From Actinomadura rayongensis (GTDB lineage: Bacteria; Actinomycetota; Actinomycetes; Streptosporangiales; Streptosporangiaceae), in NCBI RefSeq assembly GCF_009831215.1, contig NZ_WUTW01000002.1, forward strand, positions 1,652,479 to 1,716,478: a stretch of 64,000 bases of DNA, read 5' to 3'. Shown piece by piece: positions 1 to 9,000 of the stretch. The notes beneath the pieces were generated by a model, which was given only the letters and a program-made list of their open reading frames with translations, was not told the DNA's origin and searched no databases. Positions within the stretch are counted from its first letter, which is position 1. Every line of letters starts with the position of its first letter. A program made the position numbers and the translations under genes.

Positions 1-3000
1 CGACGACGTCCCCGGCGGTGAGCTCCGCGACCGGCTTGCGGAGAAGGTGCTCGCCGACTGGAGGCAGCACCGACACCAGGTCCCGGATCCGCTGTTCAGG
101 TTCGGCGACCTCGTCCCTGACGATCTCGTCATCGGGAACACGGCCGGTCTCGTGGAAGGCGCGGGCTTCCGCTAGCACAGCGCTTTTGGTCTTCTGCGCG
201 ATCCCGAAGAGTTCCTGCTCGGCCTGCTTCCTCAAGTCTTCCTGTCCGAGAACGTCGAACCCTGCCGCGATGACGAAGCGCCTGTCGGCGGTGTAGGCGT
301 CCCGAAGCAACTGGAAACGCTCGGGATGAAGTCCAGGCCGGAGCCAGTCGGCGGCCTGCTTCCAGGTCAGCTTTCCTTCGCGGTGGGCGGGACGGCCGTA
401 GACCTCGATCGTCAGCCCTTTGCGATCCCAGTCCACCTGGAGGTTGCCGCGCAGGCTGCCGCCACGGTTGATCCGCGAGGACGCCTTCGTTCGGCTGGCC
501 ATGGCGCACAACAGCACGACGTCCCCGATCGAGAGTTCGGCGAGACCGCGGGCGATGTCTTCGGGCCGCAGCGGCTCGGGCGACGGACCGGAGACGGTTT
601 CGGCCTCCTCCGAATCCTGCTCAGGCGGAGCGGCTGGGGTTGGAAGCTCCTGAGCTTCGATGGACTCGGTCTGACGCTTCGGTGCGGTGTTTCCGGGGAT
701 TTTGTCCTGCGGGGTGCCTACGCTCTGCTCGGATTGGATGAGTTCCTTCAGCGAGCCGGGCAGCGTGAGTACTGGGGCGTCGCTACCGGGCTCGTAATGG
801 TGGACATGCACGGTCTGGCGCACGGCGTCGTGGTGGTGGCCGGATACTTCGACCGCCCCGTCACGGACTTCGACTCCGGTCACGATGAGAAGACGCTCGG
901 TCCGGGGCAGCAAGATCACGTCTCCGGCCACGAGATCCGTCGCGGGCTTGGGAAGGATCCGTTCGTCCTGAGGGGGCAGCACGGACACGAGGTCGGATAC
1001 GCGCTGTGCGAGGACGGCCAACTCGGTGGGCTGAACCTTGCTCACGGCCCGTCCGGTCTCGTGGAACGAAGCCGCCGCCGAGATCATCGAGTCGCGTACG
1101 GTGGCGCCGATCGCCATGAGTTCCCGTTCTGCGGCCCGACTGAGTTCACGCTCGCCGATCACGGCGAAGCCGGTTTCCCGGTAGAAGCGACTCTCTCCGA
1201 GGGCCGCGGCTTCAAGGAGGCGATAGGTGTCGGGATCGACCCCGGGCCGCAGCCAGGCCGCGACCTTCTTCCACGTCAGTCTCCCCGATCGTGTTTCGGG
1301 CCTTTCGTGGATCCTGATTTCCACGCCTTTGGGGTCCCTGCTCACCGACAGTCCGCCGCTGGCGGTGGTGCCCGATGACCGCTCGACCTGCTCGTTCGTC
1401 CCGAGCGCGTTCGCCGCGAGGCGCCTGTGAAGTCGAGGCTCCATGAGCCTCAGCGCTCGCGCGATGTCCGCCGTCCGCAGCGGAGTGACGGAGAGGAGCG
1501 GAGCCTCCGCCGGCGTCTCGGGCGTCGGGCTCAGCGAGAACAAGGCGTCCGGTTCGCCATCGGGCGCGGGCGTGGCGCCGAGGAAGCGGCTCGCAGCTTC
1601 GGCTGGGGTGAGCAGGAAGATTCCGCCGTCGTGCCGGACGGTGAGGGAGGGACCGTTCTTCGCGTGGTGTCTCGCGGTGAAGTCGATGCCTGCTTCGGAG
1701 AGCCGACGCATGACCTCGTCTTCGGCCTGCTCGACCGCGGTCATCGGCTCCTGGTCGGCGGCTGGGATGGGCGCTTCGGCCAGCCGCGCCGTCTCATGGA
1801 CGCGGAATCCCACCAACTCCATGATGTCGAGTTGGTCTTTCATCCTCGTGCTGAAGTGGTTCTTGAACACCTCGGGCAGCGAGGGATCGAGTTGCGTCTG
1901 GCGTAGCAGCCAACGTCCCACCACGCGGTAGGTGAAATCGGGAAGCGTCGTTTGCGATGCCGCGAACAGCAGGCTCGCGTCGTCCAGTGCTCGCGCCGTC
2001 AGGTACTGGACGGCCGCGATCGTGCTCTCATCCAGGTAGTCGCCACGTTCGCCGGGGATCTCCGGCTCAGAAGAGATTTCGGCCTGGCGGGCTTCCTGCG
2101 CGGTGAGGGCCACAGCCGCGAAAGCGGCGTCGCCCAGCCCCCAGCGCGCAACGGCCCTGCCGGGGGTGTACTTGACGGTTCCCTTCAGACGCAGGAGGAC
2201 TGTGAACAGCTGATCGGAGGTGACCGTCAGCGCGCCGGACGTGAAGCCCGCGGGAATCTCGCTCGGGTGAGTGAAGGGGTGGATCTGGAACACCGGCTGG
2301 TAAGGCTTCGAAGATCGGCCGTACTCCGCTTCCGGGAGGTCGGCAGGCTTCGCTGGCGTCGTTTCGGGATCGCTCGATGGCGGTTCGTAAGGGTGGTCGA
2401 TCGTGGACGCCGGGCGTCCGTTGTTGGTGAGCAGGCGCAGGAGAACGCCGAGCCTTCTTCCTCGGGTACCGATCGTGTACCGCGAGGGCATGTCCCAGCA
2501 GGTGGGGTCGTCCGGCAGCGGAGAGAATCCCTGGTTCCCGAGCCAGGTGTGGAGCTGGGCGTCCTCGTAGACCCGATGGATGATCGTCGCGTCGGCGTGG
2601 TGCTCGATGACGAGTTCGGGATACTCGAAGCTCTTTTCGGCATCGGGCGTGACCTCGGCCGGAACCGTCTCGGTGGTTGCCGGGGCCTCAGTGGTGACCA
2701 CCGGTTCGGGCTCGTCCTCGGGCGAATCGTGCTCCGCCTGCTCGACAACGGCGTCGATGTCGGCGGCCGTCCCGACGTGCGGCTCGGGCTGCTGAGGTTG
2801 GGCGGGATGGTCTTTGATCCAGGCCAGGCTGCCCAGGTCGAGCGAGTTTTGCGCGCGGGTGACGGTCACGTACGACAGCCGGAGCTCTTCCGGTTCGGGC
2901 AGGACCGTGGTCTCGTTGCCGTCCTCGTCGGTCACGGTCTGGGGGCCGCGGAAGTCGTCGGCGATCACGACGTTGGGCCATTCGCGCCCCTTGGCCTTAT

Positions 3001-6000
3001 GGGCGGTGGACACGACGAGCTTCGTGTCGCCGGCAGCATCTTGTGCGTCTTCGGGGATCAGCTCTCCGAGGAGACGCAGGAGCCCTTCGGGCGACTTGCG
3101 TTCGATGAGGGCGACGAACGTGGCCAGGCCCTTGTCCTCGGGGTGCTGTTCGACGTGGTCGAGGACGTCCTGCCAGGTCTCGAACTGCTCGAAGTCCGGG
3201 TGCCTGGTCCGGCCGCCCTCTTTCAAGGTCTGGGCGGCCTTGGCGACGTCGATGAGTTCGTTGCCGCCGCCGGCGAGGGCGACGCGGCGTCCCGCCGAGA
3301 GTCCGGCGTCGATGGCGTTGATCGCGCCGAAGTTCGTCCGACACAGGACGGCGTCGGTGCGGGGCCGGTTGTGCTCGTTGACGATCCGGGAGTCGAGGTC
3401 GGGATTGCCTTCCAGGACCAGGTCGGCGTTCAGGTGCCGGAGGAACATGTTGCCGAGTTCGGCGACGGCGGGTCCGAACCGCCACGACTTGGTGATCGGG
3501 AGGGCGGGGGCCGGCCAGGTGCTGATGGCGTCGACCGCGCCTCGGAAACCGTAGATCGACTGGTGGGAGTCGCCGACGACGACCGTTTGGGCGCTCTGGC
3601 TCTGGACCAAGGCCGCGGTGATGGGGTTGATGTCCTGGGCCTCATCGAAAATGATCAGGTCCGCGTCGATCTTCGGGCGGCTCAGCGCGTAGATCTTCAG
3701 GTAATCGTCGTCGCCGAACCTGATCGCGGCCGGACGGTCACCGTCGCGCTTGGGGACGAGAAGCGCGGCATTGCCCGGGTTGGTGATGTCGGCCCAGGCC
3801 GCTTGGGCGTAGCTGAGAACCCGCTGGCCGACGGGCGCCCGGTCGAGCAGTCCCTTGGGCAGGTGCTCGGGCCCGATGGCCGTCGCCGCGCTCTCCCGGA
3901 AGGCTTTGACCGTGCTCATCGCCCATCGAGCGAGTTCCCTGGGCGAGTAGGTGATCAGAGGATCGTCAGGGTTGCCGCCACCGACCTTCAGCTCCTGGAT
4001 GCCGAGGATCCTGGCCACGTCGGCGTCCGACGATGCTCCCTTGCGGACGTGCTGGAGCTTGTCGGTGTAGGTCCCCTCGGCGCGGAGTCCGCGGAAGGCC
4101 AGGCCGTGGGACGTGACGACGGTGACGCCCTTGCGGAACTTGCCGCGGGCTTCGTCGGCGATCGTCCGGTTGAAGGCGATGTAGGTGATCTTCTTGCCGG
4201 GCAGGGCCTCGGCGACGGCGACCATCGTGCTCGTCTTGCCCGTTCCGGCGAGGGCGAGGACCCGCAGTTCCTTGCCGCTGACGATGTGGTCGATGATCGC
4301 CTTTTGCTGCAGGGTCGGAGGGAACTTGCCCTTGGCGGTTTCGGACGCCGCGAGCTCGTCGAGTTCGGCCAGCACCGCGCGCAGCGCGGCCACAGCCTTG
4401 GCCCGGTTCGCCGGTGCCCCGCCGTACTCCCAGTGGCCCTCGGCGCCTCCCGCACCCTTCTGCCACCTGAATCGGTTGGCTTTGAGGGCTTCGCGGATCT
4501 GGGGAGGATCGCCCTGGAACTCGGTGCCCGTCACCTGGGGCCGCACCAGGTCGTCACGGATTTTGATCTTCTGGCTCCAGACCCCTGCCGGGGCCGCCAC
4601 GCCTCCGGTCAGCGGTGCCGCGAGGTCTTCGGCCAGCCGGGAGTCGCGCACCTGGACGTCGAGCCGGCGACCGAACCGGTCCTGGATCTCCTGCTGGATG
4701 CGGCGCGCGGCGCGCTGAGCGCCGGGTTCGTCGCCCATGGCCCAGCTCGCGGACACGACCCACATCTCGCCGAGCGATTCGAGGGTGGCCGCCGTCCGCC
4801 ACGACTCGTCCCAGACCATACGGAATCGCTGCTGATCGGCCTGGTGAGCGCCGCGAAGGCCGCGCAGATCTCCCCTGATGGAGTAGCTCAACAGCTGGAC
4901 CCACCGCTGCTGGGCCTTTTCCTGCCAATCGGGATCCGTCGCCGCAGCCGGGTCCTGCTCACGCGCCGCCGGAGCGGACTTCGAGGTGGCGGCGGCGGGG
5001 CCGTCGCCGATTTCGGTCGGGGTGTCCGGTGCGGGCTGCGAGGTCGGCTTGGCTGCGGCCGACTGCTCAGCGGAAGCCCCTTGCATCGCAGCACGCGATC
5101 CCTCGTGGAAGAGGCTTTCCCACCGGTCGTCACGTGCCGTGGCGAGAAGCCGACCGGCCAGCGTCTCGGCGGCCTGCGCGAGCGCGGACAGGTGCTCACG
5201 CATGGCCGGAGCGCGGTACCGCTCGGCCTCCAGGTTGTCGGCCAGCGTGCGCGCCGCCTTCGCCAGCCGCACGTGCCTCGCGGCCACCGCGTCGATCGGG
5301 AGTCCCTTCAGCCTGGAAGCCCCCGGAGCCTCCATGCTGGCGATCCGGAGTTCTTCCGCATCGGGACGACGCGCATCACCGGTCGCGCCAAGCAGTCGCT
5401 TCCCGGCCGGGGTCTTGGCGAATCGGACGTAGCTGGAGACGACTGACGAGACGTCGGCGTACACCCCGATGTGGTTGTTGTAAGGGACGGTCGGGGAGAT
5501 CTCGACGGTCGGGCTCGCGCTCGGCGGCGCGGCGGCGTCCAGCCGGAACGCTCGTCCCGCGCGCTCCAGGTCGCCGGACAGCTCACGGACGACACGATCG
5601 CGCCGGTCGTAGGAGGTTCCGCGCCGCAGGTACCACGCTTCGATGTTCCCGGACCACCGGAACCCGTGACCCTTGAGCAGGTCGATCAGGGCACGATCGC
5701 CGCGTTCGGTGCCCTTGACCAGGGTGCCGCTGTGATGGTGCTCGATCACCAGGGACGGTTCGACCGGCGAGGCCACGGACTCCTCCATTTCGGTCATGGG
5801 ACGCTGCTGGTCGGCGGAAGGGGCGTTGGACGACTCGGGGGCGTCCTGCGTCGAGCCGGACGGGCTTTCCAGAGCGCTGACATCGGCCTCTTCGGTGGTG
5901 CCCTGACCGGGGGAGGCCGGAGCTTGCGCAGGTTCCGAAGCGTTCGCCGTGCGAGCTGTCGACTCAGGCGCGGCGCCGGGGAAGATTGAGGCCCACACGC

Positions 6001-9000
6001 GTGGCGTGTTCCGCGTCGCCTGAAGGTCGGCAGCGAAGTGGGAGGACACCCTGGCCAGCTCGGTGACCATCGCCAGGACCGGGCCGTGCGTGCTGGGCGC
6101 GTCCCTGATGAGCTGGGCTTGACCGACCAGGTCGGTGGCCGCTTCGCAGAGTTCGTCGCCGGCCGCCGCCGACGCCTCCAGCGTCGCGACCATGTTCTTG
6201 ATCCGCTGATGCGCCCGGTCGAGACTTTTCTCGCGGCGATGGCGGTCCGGGGGCGAGGCCATGGCCGTTTTCCAGGCGGGCACCCTGCCGAGGGCATTGC
6301 CCACCTGGACGACCGTCCGCATCTGCTGCTTGAGCGCACGCATGTTGCGGTAGGGCGATCCGGTGGGCAACTCGACCTCCGGCGACGTGGACGGCACGTC
6401 CCGCGCGGGCGCGGGACCTGAGGGCTCCGTGGTGGTTTGCGCCGGGGTGGTTGAGGCGGCCGTTTCCCCTTGACGGTCGTTCTCGTCCGCGCCGGTCGGC
6501 TCGGCGGCCGGTGGCGGCATCGCCGGGGCGCCGACGTTCGGTGAGGCGTCGCCGATGGTGCTGCGGATCAGGTCGGAAGCGTCGTCGTTCGTTCCGGCGG
6601 TCACGTGGTCGGCTTGGGTCGTTCTCGTCATCGCGAGCGCGTCGGCGAAGGCGCTGTCCGTCGGATCGACGTCAGCGGATTCGTCCGGAACATACGTCTC
6701 GGTGCCGGCGCCGGCCTCGTTGTCGATCGCTGCTTGGAGACGGCCTTGCTCAGCGCGGGCCTGGGACAGCTCCGCTGCCTGATCGAACGGCTTCTCCAGT
6801 CCGTCCTTGGCGCGCTCGACGTCGATGATGAGCCGGTCCACCTGCTCGGACACGGCCGCGTGGATCTCGTTCAGGCGGGCGAGCTGATTCTCCAGCCGCT
6901 GGATGAGGCCGTGCGGCGGCTTCTCGGCGCGGAGCAGGTCGAGCAGGTCTCCGATGAAGACCTTGCTGTCCGGGAGATCGGCGATGGTGAAGGCGGCCGT
7001 GTCCTGTCGGAGGTCGAGCACGGCGGTCACCGTGAGACCGCCGAGAACTCCCATCGTGGTGATGGGGCTGGCGGTCTCTCTGCGGTTTCGGGTCTGTGAT
7101 CGCAGTTCCGCGAGCTGGCGGCGGAGGGCTTCTGCGGCGTCGTTGCGGGTTGTGGCCGTGTTGCCGTTGCGCATCCGCATGCGGAAGGCGTCGCCCTTGG
7201 TGTCGATGCGCTGCGCGATGGCGGTCTCGACGGCTTCGACCTTGCGGCGTGCTGCGGCGAGGTTGGCATCGGCGGTGCTGACGACGTGCGACAGGTGCGC
7301 GCGGGTGCGCTGCCAGCTCGTCTGGGAGGCTTCGAGCTTGCGGACCTTCTCGTCGACGGCGGTCTTCTCCATCAGGAGCGGGTTGCCGCTGGCGATGGCC
7401 TTGAGCTCGTTGGCCGTGAGGTAGTCCTTCTCCAGGTCGGTCTCGACGTCCTCACCGACGTCGCGTCCGGTCCGGAGCTGGAGGAGCGAGCGGAGTTTGC
7501 GCTGGACGGTCTGCCACATGTAGGCGTCGACCGAGTACTCCTTGATGTAGCGGAGCTCGCGCACGCCCTCGGTGTTCTGGTTGCCCTGGCGGGGGACGCG
7601 CCCGTTGCGCTGGCCGATGCCCGCCGGCTTCCAGTGGCCGTCCAGGTGGTGGGTCGCGACCGCGAAGTACTGGATGTTGACGCCGGTGCCGAGGCTGTCG
7701 GTGGAGCCCATGATCACCGAGACCTTGCCGGACCGGCAGTCCTTGAAGAGCTCTTCCTTTTCGCGGCTGGTCTTGCAGTCCTGGATGAACCGGATCCGCT
7801 CGCGCGGGATCCCCCGCTCCACGAGCTCGTCGCGCAGCGCTTCGTAGACGATGAACTTGCCGTCTCTGCGCGCCTCCGGCGACGGGGTGCCGAGGTCGGC
7901 GAAGACGAGCTGGAGGGCGCCGGGGACAGGGAGCGGTTCACCCGTGACCAGGTCCTTGTAGACGGCGTTCTGGTGCTCCTGGTAGATCCCGTGGATCCGG
8001 TCAGCGGCGAGCTCGGTCTTGTTGGTGCCGGGCGGCCCGAAGGGAAGGTCCATCATGCGGGGATCGAGGGCGTACATCCGTCCGTGGTTGGTGACCAGGA
8101 GCGGATTGTCCTCATCGGGCTCGACCTCGCCGAGCTGGATCTGATCCATCCGGGCGTCCAGCGAGGCCATAAAGGCGCGGTCGGCGTCACTCGCCGGGAC
8201 GATGACGGTTTCGGGGCCGCCGCCGATCAGCGGAGGGACGTCCAGCTTGATGTCGTCGCTGGTCTTGACGTCGGCCATGGTCTGCCAGAGCCGGGCGAAG
8301 TCATGCCTGTTGTCGAAGCTGGAGATCCGCTCTTTGACGCGGACGGTGCCGGTGACCGACACCTCCACGGCGGTCTCGCTGCGCATGTACTGGCCGCGGA
8401 AGGAGTCGAAGTCCTTCACGCCCTGGTGTTCCAGCAAGTCGGGCCGGTAGAGGCGCAGGGCGACGTAGGACTGCACCATCGAGTTGGGCACCGGCGTGCC
8501 GGACGCGCCGACCAAAGCCCTCGGGCTGTAGACGCGGCGGGTGTGGTGGTGCTTCATCTCCAGGTCCGAGGCCCGCGAGGACGCGTTGAGCCGTAGTTCC
8601 TGGTTGTGCGTCGGGGTGTAGAGGTTGGAATTGCGGTGGAACTCGTCCTTGAGGATCCCGTCGATGCCGGTCTGTTCCCACGCGATGCCCGAGTCACTGG
8701 CCTTGACCATGGCCTTCTTCAGGCGCTCGGTGAGCCGGTCCAGCTCGCCCTGCATCTGCTTGATGAAGCGCCTGTTGGCGCCGTCGGCCGCCGCCCGCCC
8801 GATGGCTTCGCGCACGTCCTGGGTCTGGTCGCGGATGTAGCGCTCCTGGCCGCGCGCGCTCATGGGGATGCGCTCGAACACTGATTCGGAGAGAATCACC
8901 GCGTCCCAGTCGCCGTTGGCGATCCGGGACACGAACCGCTTGCGCAGCTCCGGCGTCTTGAAGTCCTCCTCCGCGCCGGCCAGGACGCGGGCGTTGGGGT

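Noticed and set aside
1952..5446. A plus-strand open frame of more than 1,100 codons
   Set aside because: It is the exact codon-phase complement of the giant minus-strand gene, shows no domain motifs, and arises from GC-rich codon bias.
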